64,000 nt of DNA from Sambucus nigra (GCA_949130495.1 OX422207.1:833564073-833628072), one strand, 5' to 3'. Shown: positions 1 through 11,937, counted from the stretch's first letter. Notes: generated by a model not told the origin, from the sequence alone. Made by a program: numbers and translations.

Positions 1-465
1 CCTCTCCCCCAAAGCGCACAAGACCGCTGCCGAACGAGGCGTCTCATCTAGCGCAGTCGCCAACCTCCCCAAACCCGCTGATGATACCATCCAGCACACC
101 ACAGGTGGGAGATGCTCCCAAACATCCTTAATCCCCATCATCCTGCGGGCACGCATGTTCTTTAAAGAAATATCAGACTGGCAAAAGGAAAAATATCATC
201 AAAGGTCAAGAAAAAAAGAAAGATCACCCAAAAAGAAAGGAATGCCAAAGGTCAGGTTACTTACATAACCGTCGGGAATCACTCTCGAAGATCGATGATG
301 CAATGGCTCCCGCAGCAAGGTCCGCTCATCCGCAACCGGCTGGAATGCATTGAACGCATTCGCATTCCCCAAAGAAAGGGGCACCCTGTCCCTCCAATCC
401 ACATTCGCCCAATCATCAACGGTCAACCACTCCCGGTGGACAGGGATTCTCACAAAGGCGACCAT
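1..465 (-). CDS. First two exons of an antisense gene of a Tat-type Gypsy element (3' part outside window)
   Basis: Read on the minus strand, an ATG at 465 opens 67 codons ending at a consensus donor (exon 465-265, followed by GTAAGT). A short intron (264-178) ends in TTTTGCCAG. A second exon (177-1) stays open to the window edge, giving 59 more codons. The intron is phase 0, as are all those in the antisense gene at 38626-42983. The product begins MVAFVRIP and has tryptophan-rich stretches such as REWLTVDDW and DVWEHLPPVVCW. I do not recognise the family. A TATA box lies about 93 bases upstream. The exons are followed, in + orientation, by tandem repeats and then an LTR, which is where extra antisense genes sit in Tat-lineage retrotransposons. 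That placement is an inference; a host gene fragment is possible. Confidence 0.55.
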
Positions 466-557
466 TTCTTGAAGATCGGAACGTTAGAACAATTCGCAGA
501 GAGAAATCGCAGAAAGAGAGAAGGCAAGAAGCTGTGAAAAATAAAGGGGATTCACCT

Positions 558-567
558 CTTTTATATA
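558..567 (-). promoter_or_regulatory. TATA box of the antisense gene at 1-465
   Basis: The minus strand reads TATATAAAAG here, about 93 bases upstream of the ATG at 465, leaving a 5' leader of roughly 60 bases. The spacing and match to the plant TATA consensus support a real promoter for the antisense gene. Confidence 0.5.
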
Positions 568-1050
568 TGACCCCAACCATACCGATCGGCATGGACTCCT
601 CACCTTCCCGAGGCAGTCCAAAAGTCCATGCCACTGCCGAATGGCACCCCTCAGTCTATGCCGACGGGCACCCCCCTTAAAATTTCGTACATAAATTCTT
701 GGAAAATGCCAGAAAACCCTGAAAAATCCTCAAAAAATTCCTAAAAATCCCAAAAGGGATTTAGAACGTTTTCGTCAAGAAAATTTTGCACTCGTTCAGG
801 CGAAGCCTCTTTTTCCCCAACGAAACCTTCAAAATCCAAGCGAATGACCTCTCGAGCAATGCGCCAAGACTACCAAATCACCTCCTCAACAAAGTTTACA
901 ACCTCAAACCGGTTATCTCCCCAACATTCAGCTCCTCCGCTCAAATCAAAGACACAAAGCCTCCCCAGCCATCGGCTACCCAGTACGAAATAATATCGCA
1001 TGGTAGTTTTCCCAGCGGAGTTCAGAAGAATCACTCGCCCTAGGGACTCT
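568..1050. other. Non-coding stretch, no gene seen
   Basis: AT-rich then C-rich sequence with no convincing open frame on either strand. A single related copy of the 30-bp repeat that follows is visible near 810. It probably belongs to the 3' untranslated region of the upstream Gypsy element. Confidence 0.4.
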
Positions 1051-1130
1051 TGTCCCCAACGAAACCTCAAATCCAATTCTTATCCCCAGCGGAACCTCAA
1101 ATCCAATTCTTGCCCCCATTGGAACTCTTT
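1051..1130. repeat. 30-bp direct repeat, about 2.7 copies
   Basis: Units start at 1051, 1081 and 1111 and share CCCCARCGRAACCTCAAATC. The second and first copies differ at a few bases, and the third is partial. It leads straight into the 40-bp array. Confidence 0.8.
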
Positions 1131-1150
1131 TCTTTTCCCAAGGAAATGCA

Positions 1151-2195
1151 ATCACTCTTGGGTCAGAATTGACCTCGGTCTTGGATCATCACCTGAGTTA
1201 GGTCAGAATTGGCCTCGGTCCTCGGTCGTCACCACTTTTGGGTCAGAATTGATCCCGGTCTTGGATCGTCACTTGAGTTAGGTTAGAATTGGCCTCGGTC
1301 CTCGGTCGTAACTACTCCTGGGTCAAAATTGACCCCGGTCTTGGATCGTCAGCTGAGTTAGGTAAGAATTGACCTCGGTCCTCGTTCGTCACCACTCTTG
1401 GGTCAGAATTGCCCCCGATCTTGGATCATCACCTGAGTTAGGTCAGAATTGACCTCGATCCTCGGTCGACACCACTCTTGGGTCAGAATTGACCCCGGTC
1501 TTGGATCGTCACCTGAGTTAGGTCAGAATTGACCCCGGTCCTCGGTCGTCACCACTCTTGGGTCAGAATTGACCCCGATCTCTGATCGTCACCTGAGTTA
1601 GGTCAGAATTGACCTCGGTCCTCGGTCGTCACTACTCTTAGGTCAAAATTGACCTCGGTCCTAGATCGTCACCTGAGTTAGGTCAGAATTGGCCTCGGTC
1701 CTTGGTCGTCACCACTCTTGGGTCAGAATTGACCCCAGTCTTGGATCGTCACATGAATTAGGTCAAAATTGACCTCGGTCCTCGGCCATCACCACTCTTG
1801 GGTCAGAATTGACCCCGGTCTTGGATCGTCAACTGAGTTAGGTCAGAATTGACTTCGGTCCTTGGTCGTCACCACTCTCGAGTCAGAATTGACCCCGATC
1901 TTGGATCGTCACCTGAGTTAGGTCAGAATTGGCCTCGGTCCTCAGTCGTCACCAGTCTTGGGTCAGAATTGACCACCGCTCTTGGATCATCACCTGAGTT
2001 AGGTTAGAATTGACCTCGATCCTCGGTCGTCACCACTCTTGGGTCAAAATTGACCCCAATCTTGGATCGTCACCTGAGTTAGGTCAGAATTGACCTCGGT
2101 CCTCGGTCGTCACCACTCTTAGGTCAGAATTGATCCCGATCTTGGATCGTCACCTGAGTTAGGTCAGAATTGACCTCGATCCTCGATTGTCACCA
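1151..2195. repeat. 40-bp tandem repeat arranged as 80-bp dimers
   Basis: The motif GGTCAGAATTGACC recurs every 40 bases from 1161 (1161, 1201, 1241, 1281, and so on), about 26 times. Alternate copies differ consistently: one type is followed by TCGGTCCTCGGTCGTCACC, the other by CCGGTCTTGGATCGTCACC, so the true unit is an 80-bp dimer. One small insertion near 1976 shifts the register. Hypervariable tandem repeats in the 3' untranslated region are a known trait of large Tat/Ogre-type elements. Confidence 0.9.
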
Positions 2196-2460
2196 CTCTT
2201 AGGTCCTCAGAACTGACCTCGACCCTCGAAATTGGTCATCCTCTTTCCTTAGGTCCTCAGAACTGGCCTCGACCTTCTGAATTGATCACCCTCACTTCCT
2301 TAAGTCGTCAGAATCGACCTCGACCCTCTGATTTGGTCATCCCCAGCACCCTCCTTAGGTCCTCAGAATCGACCTCGACCCTTTGAATCGGTCATCCTCA
2401 CTTCCTTAGGTCCTCAGAATCGGCCTCGATCCTCTAAATTGGTCATACTCTCTTAGAAAC
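2196..2460. repeat. Diverged ~60-bp repeats related to the preceding array
   Basis: About five copies of a unit containing CTTAGGTCCTCAGAA, then GACCTCGACCCTC, then TTGGTCATCC, spaced about 55-65 bases. It shares the GACCTCG core with the 40-bp array and looks like a diverged offshoot. Confidence 0.7.
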
Positions 2461-2689
2461 ATCATTCGGTGTCTAATTGACGGCTATCATTTGTTCCAAA
2501 CTCACACGTCGAGGGGCTCTATAGACACCTCTTTCTATCACCCCTAACTCTCCTTAGGTCCTTAGTACCTCCACTCATCGCCGCAAACCCAGGTCATGTC
2601 TTGAGCACTGACCTAGAATCCATCGGGCACTCCCCTGCTCGATTTGACCAAAAGTCAAACTCTTCGTCTCGACTGAGACTCAATGAATC

Positions 2690-3270
2690 TTCGATGGGAA
2701 CTCAATACCCTTTCCAACGGTCCATCCCGTGCGCGATTCTGACTTACCATGCAGACGAACGATTCGTTTGCATCCAAAACCCGACCTAGAGGCCAACGGG
2801 CGCTCCCGGAATCTGTTTGACCTAAGTCAACTCTTCATCTCGATCGAGACTGAATGAATCTTCGAATCGCACTAAAAACCCTTTCCAACGGTCCATCCCA
2901 TGCGCGATTCTGACTTTCCATGCGGACGAATGATCCATTTGACTCTGAGAGGTCACCGAACGCTTCTCGAGATTGGTTGACTAAAGTCAACTCCTTGACC
3001 CGAGTCAAACTCTTTGGAATGTCGAATTACATCTCCTAACCTTTCTAACGGTCTGCCCCATGCATGATTCGGACTTACCAAGCGGACGAACGATCCATTT
3101 GCGTTCGAATGATTCCCCATCTAGCGGACCGACAAATGCTTCCGAGCCAAAATTGACCCAAAGTCAACTCCCGAACTCGGAAGTGGTCCAAAGTACTTTC
3201 TAAGGTATCTGAAATACCTTTCCAACGGTATGCCACGTGCGCTATTCTGACCAACGGTTTGCCCTCGGCG
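2690..3270. repeat. Degenerate ~160-180-bp tandem repeat with CTTTCCAACGGT core
   Basis: The motif CCTTTCCAACGGT (or CTTTCTAACGGT) recurs near 2710, 2880, 3037 and 3218. Each copy is flanked by a GTGCGCGATTCTGACTT-like segment and by GTTGACTAAAGTCAACTC-like segments. Four diverged copies are visible. It may lie inside the U3 part of the Gypsy-A LTR or just upstream of it; the LTR start could not be fixed. Confidence 0.7.
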
Positions 3271-4332
3271 GCTAATTTTCCGAAAAACCCTAAAGCGCAC
3301 GGCCAAATGGCAGGTCCCAAACCCTGCCTATCGGCACCTACCGATAGGTAGTTCCATGGAAATGCTGATTGGAAGACCCCTGGGCCTATAAAAGGAGGTC
3401 TTGGCCTCATTTTCAAGGGGATCTCAGATCAGAAGCAAATCACCCTCAGTAAGCCCCAGAAACCTCTCTCGAAAGCAGCGTGATTTCAACTTCCAAATCC
3501 CTTTTCCACTTCCACTTTTCATCATCCCTTTCATCAAACTTGATGAATTAACCACTCTCCATCATCATCCAAGTGCAAGGTCTATTTTTCAACATTCAAG
3601 ATCAAGCTCAAAGTCTCCAAGAAGGTCCATCTTTCTCACCTTTCTCTTCAAACCATCTTAAATTTGCAATAACTTGTTTTATTACTTAAAGAAATTTTAT
3701 TATCTTATTTCACATATCCTAACATACTTTTTATTTAGTATTATTGTACATCTCCTATTTTCATATAAATAAAAATAAAGAAAAAGAGGGTTTTCTCATA
3801 AATTCCAAATTGGGATTCTCACACTTTTTCCAAACTTTTCTCACAACTAAAAACACTTTTTCTACACACACACACACACTTAGAAATAAGAGATTTCTCC
3901 ATTTGGATTTATGGGATAAACCCCACCCCTCATTTTGTATGCGAACTACGTGGACTTTGATGCCTTTATAGGCTACGTAGGCGTCTCGGGGTAAAACCCA
4001 AGACTCGAGTCCTTTTCTCACTTTTTCTCTTATTTTCTATCTTCTCTTTATCTCATTTTCTATTATATTCTATATATTCGTTCTTAGTGGCGTATCATTC
4101 CACATGTGTTATCGTTCCCTTACAACGATCAACGCAAGGGTAATCGCGCAAATCCTATTTTCTACATTAATCTCACATTCCTACGGATGGCTCGCTTTAT
4201 CTTTTCCATGATACAAGTCGAGGATTCCTGCCTCCATTCTATATATACACATGCACAAATATCACGGGGGGAAACATAAAGGAAAATAGCAAATATTCAT
4301 GAGAGACCGAAAGGGCAGAATGGGTGCCTAAG
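3260..4332 (+). repeat. LTR of Gypsy-A, left part (start approximate)
   Basis: Contains a strong TATA box (3387), a C/T-rich leader, AATAAA-like signals near 3765 and an (AC)n tract near 3863-3881. It is cut at 4332 by Copia-1 and continues at 29061. Removing Copia-1 and one TSD copy joins GGGTGCCTAAG to ATCTTCCTATTTCG, a run typical of the 3' region of Tat/Ogre LTRs. The left border was not found: no clear polypurine tract followed by TG is visible. Confidence 0.55.
3387..3395 (+). promoter_or_regulatory. TATA box of the Gypsy-A LTR
   Basis: TATAAAAGG preceded by a GC-rich stretch and followed about 25-30 bases later by the likely transcription start. It points the same way as gag-pol at 29323 onward. 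Confidence 0.65.
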
Positions 4333-5307
4333 TGAAAGAGTTGGCGCTTCCGTTCAATTAAGAAATAATATAATAAATACCTTTTTTTAACCCAAATTAA
4401 CCCTAAGCATGCAACTAGGTGTGATTGAAACAATATGAAATCATGCACAAGTTATTCAACACACAAAGTTTAAGGAAAAATCCCCCACAGGGGCAAAACC
4501 ATTTGTATATCACTATAATTTGTAAAAGACGGTTTACAATCGGATTACAATGAAATACAGATTTTTGACTAAGAATTACCCTCGGATATCGGATTCTATA
4601 GTCGCGGCTGGAATATCCCTTTCCAGTAGGGTTGGCGGCTGGAACTATCCCTGTCCAGTAGGGCTGCAATGAAGAGGAAGAAGCGGTCATCTTCATAAAG
4701 GGTTGAACAACATCAATGGTGTTCTTGGGTTACCAAACTTGATTCACATAGATATGGAAGAGGTGTGAATCTAAAAACCTAGAATCATAGGACTCAATAG
4801 GTGAAGACTTTAGGGTTGATATGCTCTGAAAATCGTGGGAAAGTCTTAAGAAAACCAACCTCTGATCGTGGTTTAAATAAGGAGTCAAAACCCTAAAAAA
4901 TCTGCTACACGATTTGGCAGAGTTTATCCTCGTCGGATCGGTCCGGTCCTTTAGGCGGATCGGTCCAGTTAACTCGGATCGGTTCTTTTTCTGAAACCGG
5001 ATCCATCCGGTTGGCATCGGATCGGTTCGGCCTTTTTGCCTTCATCGGTTCGTTATGGATCCGGGGTGTACTAGTCTCAACTCAGCAGGCGGATCGGTCC
5101 GGTCCCTTTAGCCAGATCGGTCCGGTGTACCAGATCGGTTCTTTTATCTGAGACGGATCGGTTCGGTCAGGTCTGATTCCCAAATTCCTTCTTCTTTTGA
5201 TCTTCGGATTTCGGATTTCGTTGATGACGATGTGATCTTTTCAACCATCAATCTTGTAACGGCGTATGACATAACATATACATAAAGATGGACAAATTGT
5301 CCTTACA
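4333..5307 (-). repeat. 3' LTR of Copia-1
   Basis: Forward sequence begins TGAAAGAGTTGGCGCTT and ends GTCCTTACA; on the element strand it therefore starts TGTAAGGAC and ends in CA. It is about 97-98% identical by eye to 28087-29060 and is related to the Copia-2 LTR at 59589-60531. Confidence 0.95.
4930..5170. repeat. Cluster of GGATCGGTYCGGT motifs inside the LTR
   Basis: About eight copies of GATCGGT, most within CGGATCGGTCCGGT, occur in 240 bases. The same cluster is in the other Copia-1 LTR (about 28686-28925) and in the Copia-2 LTR (about 60170-60405). The motif is partly self-complementary (CCGATC/GATCGG). Confidence 0.8.
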
Positions 5308-5318
5308 AATCTCCCCCT
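5308..5318 (-). promoter_or_regulatory. Polypurine tract of Copia-1
   Basis: The minus strand reads AGGGGGAGATT directly against the LTR start TGTAAGG. This is the expected primer for plus-strand DNA synthesis. Confidence 0.85.
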
Positions 5319-6855
5319 ATGTCTATGGCGGAACAAACATAAAAAATCCAAATTATCAAGTATTAACAATGCCTATACAAATCTACCCTTCCATGAACCC
5401 AAAACTGAAAGAGGTACATATGACTAAGGTTGCATCGTTTGTTCTTCAATTCTTCAGGAATCTTCACGCTTTTCTCATCAGGGTGTGTATCATGGGATTA
5501 CCAAGGATGTACCTACACACATGAGATAAAGAAAATATCAAGTGACATATCGAGTTTGAAATGAGATAAACATAAGCATATATATCAATTTAAGATGATA
5601 TTCTCAGAATTTCAAAACTCCCCCATAATCAGATAATTCATTCTCATTCTCCCCCTTTTTATGATGTCCCCAAATAGACAAATGAGAGAAATAAGTCAAA
5701 CAATCAAGTACCGGGGTGACACAAGTCATAAAATCACACCGTGAATGAACATAAAACAACCAAGTCGATGATAGCGTAAAAGAATGGGTGTGATCAAAAT
5801 TCGATAGGAAAATCAAAGCATACAAACATGACATATGTGCACGATGAATATTGGATATTCCTAACGAATGAACTCAAATGCTTCCTTTGGTGTAAAAGAT
5901 TGGAAATATAAGACATTGACTATATCAAATCTACAAATCAAAGCTCAAAGTGATTTCTACACCAATAACGTCCAAAATGATTTTCATGCTTTTTCAGGAC
6001 TTTCAAGGAAGCGCAAACCCGTTTTTCAATCTCCAACCAAACTCCCTCAGATGTATATTTTTAATAGAGGTATACTAAATTCTCAAACTTTCGAGAATTG
6101 GGTGAAACCTAAATGGCCCATATTTGGCATGAATTTCTTTTTATTGCCTTATCAATTTTTTCGGGCTCTTTTAACCTCTTAGGACCTCGGATATTAAAAT
6201 TCCTCCATTTTTTAGGTCCTTTTTAATGGTGGCTTTTGCGCAAAGGATAAGAATCAACTTTCGCAGCCCCTCCCCGTTATGAAAATATACACACAGTCTC
6301 ACCAAAACGGTTTTAACATGCAATCCAATCTTGTCAAGCTTTATCGCATTTTATACATTGTATAGACAGGATTGAGATGGAAACACTCGAGCCAACATGA
6401 CATTGACAAGTGCAACAATCAAATATAGCCGTGCAGGTGTGCAATAAAGGATATAGGAGTCAAGCATGTAGGAAATATCACTAATTACATCTCAAGGACT
6501 CCAATCAATGTTAAGCACATGGATGAAATGATGTAGCCTCTCAAATCTCTATCCAACAGTCACATGGATATATGGAGTGAAGTTGTGACTTGGCTATCTT
6601 AAAAGCTCATCCATAAAAGGCAAATCTCTTTTTAAATTTTTCAAAATTTTTATCAAAATAAAATCTTTTTGTGTTTTTCTAAAAAAAATTTCTAAACAGA
6701 AATTTTTTTTGTATTTTTTTAAAAGAAATATAACAAGCAACAAGAATAACACAAAGCTGTACAACAAAGCAATGGTACATATAAAACAGACTAGCAATAG
6801 GAAGTATATGATATGAACATGAAGAAGCATCCTATTCTAGACATAGACCAACCCC
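5319..6855 (-). other. 3' non-coding region of Copia-1
   Basis: AT-rich, with no credible coding frame on the element strand. Additional polypurine-like tracts occur near 5617 (forward ACTCCCCCAT) and 5648 (forward TCTCCCCCTTTTT). Reiterated tracts before the 3' LTR are a described Sirevirus feature. No env-like gene is visible. Confidence 0.65.
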
Positions 6856-9800
6856 TCAGACAACTGTGCAAATCCCCAAAGACTTCCTAAGACTCTCAAA
6901 TCTAAGGGCATCTAAAGGTTTCGTGAAAATATCAGCTAACTGACGGTCGGTAGGAACAAAACTCAGGGTTACGACCTTCTCCTCAACTAACTGACGAATA
7001 AAGTGCTCGCGTAACCTGATGTGCTTTGTGCGCGAATGTTGGACAGGATTGCGGGATATGTGTATCGCGCTCGTGTTATCACAGGAAATGGTCATGGTGT
7101 CCTATGAAATCCCATAATCCTCCAACATTTGCTTCATCCACATGAGTTACGTGCAACAACTCCCGACGGCTATGTACTCAGCCTCCACAGTGGACAAAGA
7201 GATGGAGTTTTGCTTCTTGCTCAACCAAGAGACAAGAGCAGAACCAAAGTAGAAACATCCACCAGAAGTGCTCCTACAACTATCTACGTCCCCAGCCCAA
7301 TCGCCATCCGAATAGGCGGACAAACGGTCATCAGTATCAAAGGAATACCAAATACCGTATGAGAGAGTCCCACTCACGTATTTGATAATAAGTTTTAGAG
7401 CGAGTAAGTGTGACTCTTTAGGAGACGCCTGATAACGCGCACAGACTCCAACACTAAAGGCAATGTCGGGACGACTAGCAGTCAAGTAGAGCAGACTGCC
7501 TATCATACTTCGATACAAGGTTTTCTCTACGTCCTTGCCTGAAGTGTCCTTACTAAGCTTGGTAGTAGTACTCATAGGTGTACGTGCATGCTTAGCGGAG
7601 TCTAAACCAAATTTCTTCACTAGGTCTCTAGCATACTTGGATTGGGAGATGAACATCTCATCCTCTAGCTGACGAACCTCGAGACCAAGGAAGAATGTAA
7701 GCTCACCAACCATGCTCATCTCAAACTCACTTTTCATCTCCTCCTCAAAGTGGTGAGCATGCTGGGAGCAAGTGGATCCAAAGACTATGTCGTCCACATA
7801 GACCTTGGCAACCAAAATAGCACTGTCATCTCTCCTGACGAACAACGTCATATCTACTCCCCCTCTCTTGAATCCACGATCTAAGAGATAGGAAGTGAGC
7901 CTCTCGTACCAAGCACGGGGTGCTTGATTTAAACCATACAAGGCTTTCCTCAGATAGTAGACGTGCTCAGGGTGCTTAGGGTCTTCAAACCCTTTTGGTT
8001 GTTCCACAAAAACCTCCTCCTGTAGAATGCCATTCAGAAAGGCACTCTTGACATCCATCTGATATAACTTGAAGTGCAGATGATATGCGATGGCGAGTAG
8101 TAAACGGATAGACTCAAGCCTCGCAACAGGAGCAAATGTCTCCCCAAAGTCTACACCCGCTATCTGTGTGTAGCCTTGAGCGACCAACCTAGCCTTATTT
8201 CTGGTTATGGTACCATTTTCATCCATTTTAATCTTGAAAATCCACCGGGTACCAATAACATTAGTATCACTAGATCGGGGGACTAATTCCCAGACATTAT
8301 TCTTTTTAAACTGAAGCAACGCATCCTGCATAGCAGATATCCAATGTTCATCCTTGAGTGCTTCTTTATGGTTCTTGGGCTCGACTTTGGACGTGTAGCA
8401 AAGATGGCTAACAACGTTCTCTAGCTGAGCACGAGTCTTGACCCCTAGAGTGGGATCACCAACAATGGCAGAAGGGTCATGACTCTTGCAAACCCAAGCA
8501 GGTGTGTCCCCTAACACAGGAGTAGGGTCCACAGAGTGTGAGAGACGAACAGGTAAATCACTGTCAGAACAATCCTCATCCTCACACTGAAGATTAGGAT
8601 CAATAAACGTCGGAGGTTCGTCATCTTGCACGGTGACGTTTATTGATTCCATGATCTTAGAGCTCTTCAGGTTAAAAACCCGGTACGCTCTACTGTTCGA
8701 TGAATAGCCTAGAAATATTCCCTCGTCGCTCCAGGAGTCAAACTTTCCTAATTTCTCTCGATCCCGTAGGATGTAGCATTTACTCCCCAAAACACGGAAA
8801 TATGCCAGGTTGGGCTTCTTGCCAGTCCACAACTCATAAGGAGTGTGAAGTGTGTGTGGACGCAGATACACCCTATTCACCGTATGGCATGCACTAGACA
8901 CTGCCTCTGCCCAAAATTTCCTAGAGACTTTACGACCTAGAAGCATAGATCTAGCCATCTCTTGGATCGTTCTATTCTTTCTCTCAATAATCCCATTTTG
9001 CTGAGGATTTCTCACAGCAAAAAACTCATGTTTGATCCCAAGGCTATCACAGTGCAAATCCACCTTTGCTTCCTTGAATTCAGTGCCGTTGTCACTACAT
9101 TATCTGTTAATAGTGACCCCGTGTTGATTTTGCAGGACACGGCACTTGGTCGTTAAAAATTCTACAGCATCGGATTTCTCTCTCAGAAAACCTACAATGG
9201 AGTACCTGGAGAAATCGTCCACCATCACGAGAATGTATCTCTTACCACCTAGACTCTCCATGCGAGTAGGACCCATAAGATCCATGTGAATCAACTCAAG
9301 AACACGTGAGGTGGTAATGGAATTCAACTTCCTATGCGGAATACGAATTTGCTTTCCCAACTGACAGGGTCCACAAATCATGGAAGTTGGCTTTCCAAGA
9401 GACGGTAAGCCACGTACTAGGTCCTTTTTAGCTAAACGGGATAATTCTCTAACGTTCACGTGACCTAGACGTTGGTGCCACAGATCCATAGGAGTGATCG
9501 TGGCGCTGTTGCAGACAAGTGAGGATTTGGGCTCAGTCCCATAATAGTTATCCTCTGTCCTCACCCCTTGCACTAATAGTTTACCGGCTTGATTATAGAC
9601 CTTACAAGCTTCCCGGTCAAACTTTACTGCAAAGTCATCGTCGCACAGCTGGCTGATGCTGAGAAGGTTTACTTTCAAACCTTTGACGTACAAGACATTT
9701 TCTAGCTTAGGAAGTCTTGGTAACTCAACTGTACCTCGTCCTACAATGCTAGACTTACTCCCATCTCCAAAAGTAACTCTCCCATCATCATAATCCTCAA

Positions 9801-11937
9801 TCTGAGTAAAAAGGGATATATCACCTGTCATGTGTCTGGAGCATCCATTGTCAAAATACCACTGAGAGGTATTATATGTTTTGAGAGCAACATGGACAAC
9901 AAGGGACTTTTTCTCTTTCTTAGGAACCCAAGAGTAGGTACCTTTTTGTATTCCCTTGTTGTTGTTGGTTTTAGCCGGAATGCGGGACGCATTCATTGAT
10001 GGTAAGGTCATCCGTCGAAATTCCTCCATCAAACTCTGTGATGTGGCGGCTAGAAACTCAACTCGCTCTCTCAGACTGGCAAACTCATCAGTATGATGTG
10101 GAGGAGTAAAAGTACATCGTGTCCGACCCAAACTATAGCAAACATCCCTAAGGTGTCCATTTCTTTTGCAATGGGAGAAAAAGGGCACAGTATTAGGAGG
10201 ACCTTGGATAGCTTTTCTTGGTCGAACTCTCCTCCTTGGTTTTTTATGACGTCCATAAGGAGTCATAGTAAACTCAGGAATTGGTCCGGGTGCAATTTGG
10301 GACGTGGAGGCACCATCAAAACCTATTCCTTGCCTGTCACCAAAACCTAAAGCGGGACCGAGGAGCATCTTTCCCATCTTTCCAGATCTGTCCTCGATTT
10401 GTACCTTGACTTTCCTAGCTCTCTCAAGGTCATGAGTAAGCTGGGCAACAAGGGCTTCAAGTTTCTTCCGAGTCTCCAGGGAAGAATGGAGCTCACTCGT
10501 AAGACTAGACACTTGTTTAGTCAAGTCCTCTTTCTCTTTCTCAAAACGGCTCTCTCTCTCTTTAAGCAAATTCTCTTTACTAACCCAGGCAGACTCTCTC
10601 TCTCTCATGGCGGTGCAGGTGGAGGACTCTCTCTCTCTCGTCTCTTCTAATTCTTCTTCTAACGCGGTGATCCTTAGAACTAACGCCTTGTTACGTTTTT
10701 TAGTTTTGAAAGACTCATTATATAACTCGGCGTAGGCGCGTTGAATGTTACTCTCGTCCTCACTACCTTCCTCCTCTCCCTCTCTCTCTTCGCTCTCGCT
10801 GTCGAGGTGTCCTTGTGAAGTAGCATCCTCATCGTCCTGAGATGCACTAGGAGTACTCAAATGACTAGCCATGAACGCGGTGAAGTTACGCTCATGCGGT
10901 GACTCATCTCCCGAGTCCACCGACTCGACCTCACTGTCGTCACTAAGGGTAGCATTTAGGACAGCTTTACCCTTTTCCCTATTCAGACGAGTGGCACACT
11001 CAAACGCTCTGTGTCCCTTACCGTCGCACTCAAAACACCTCTCACTATCTTTAGGGGGTTCTTTGAAATCTTTCTTTTCAAACTTATTTTTCTGAAAATT
11101 CTTTTTATCTTTGAAATTCCCATTTTTCTTAAATTTCAGAATTTTCTTGAAGTTTTTAGCAAATAGGGCCAATTCATCTATGTCAAACTCACATTCAGAA
11201 TCAGAAGTTTCTATCTTTCTAGATGACTCGACTCTCTTTCTTGCCGACCCCTCACTTTTTCTTTCTTGGGCTTTAAAGGCAATTCCCTTATCTTTTGGCT
11301 TGGCAGATTTAGGAAACATGTCTATTTCATAAGTTTGTAAATCTCCTACCAGTTCTTCCAATTTTAGTGTATTTAAATTACCCAAGGAATTCAGCACAGT
11401 GACTTTAGGTATGAAACGCTTAGGAAGGGAACGAAGAATCTTTTTAACAACTCTAGCATTAGGAATATGTTCACCTAGGTTAAAGCTAGTATTAACAATG
11501 TCAGACAGCCTAGCATAGAATTCATGAAAACATTCATTTTCATGCATGGTGATGGTTTCAAATTGAGTTGTTAAATTTTGCAATTTTGACTCTTTAACAG
11601 CATTTGTTCCTTCATGGGTAAGTTGAAAAACATCCCATGCTTCTTTTGACGTGGTGCACGTCATTATGCGTTTGAACTCATCAGGTGTGACAGACCCAGA
11701 GATAGCACCTAGACCCTTAGAATTAAAAGATGACCATTTAAATTCTTCATCAGTCCAAGTAATGTCAGGTTTCAAGTTGGTCACATTATCAACAGTCACG
11801 GTGGGAGGAGTCCACCCTCGTTCAACCAAAATCCAGACACGTTCATCAATGGCTTTTAAAGCCGACCTTATACGGGCTTTCCAATAAGCATAATTTGACC
11901 CGTCAAAAATAGGCATTTTATAATATGATTTCTCCAT
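6856..11937 (-). pseudogene. Copia-1 gag-pol polyprotein, broken by three stop codons
   Basis: One frame runs from the ATG at 11937 to the stop at 6856, broken by in-frame stops at 9100-9102, 7147-7149 and 7102-7104. Domains in order: gag with CCHC knuckle CFECDGKGHRAFEC (residues 301-314); acidic region and a long coiled coil (about 400-515); a second zinc-like motif HCKRNGHLRDVC (about 589-600); protease DNGCSRHMTG (about 696-705), where the usual form is DSG; the pre-integrase LWHQRLGH region; integrase core; reverse transcriptase with YVDD at 7789-7800; RNase H ending in [18 protein letters not shown]. The Copia-2 copy has glutamine where the second and third stops lie, so both are C-to-T changes. 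The polyprotein would pack, copy and integrate element RNA in cytoplasmic particles. As it stands it is inactive. Confidence 0.93.

Noticed and set aside
1151..2195. CRISPR-like regular repeat
   Set aside because: Repeats are contiguous 40-bp units without unique spacers, in plant DNA.
5868..6182. Possible env-like gene between Copia-1 pol and LTR
   Set aside because: It is on the strand opposite the element, lacks membrane or signal features, and is not kept intact in Copia-2.
7129..7362. Plus-strand open frame opposite Copia-1 pol (also 62303-62536 opposite Copia-2)
   Set aside because: Shadow of the conserved RNase H coding strand; appears in both copies only because pol is conserved.
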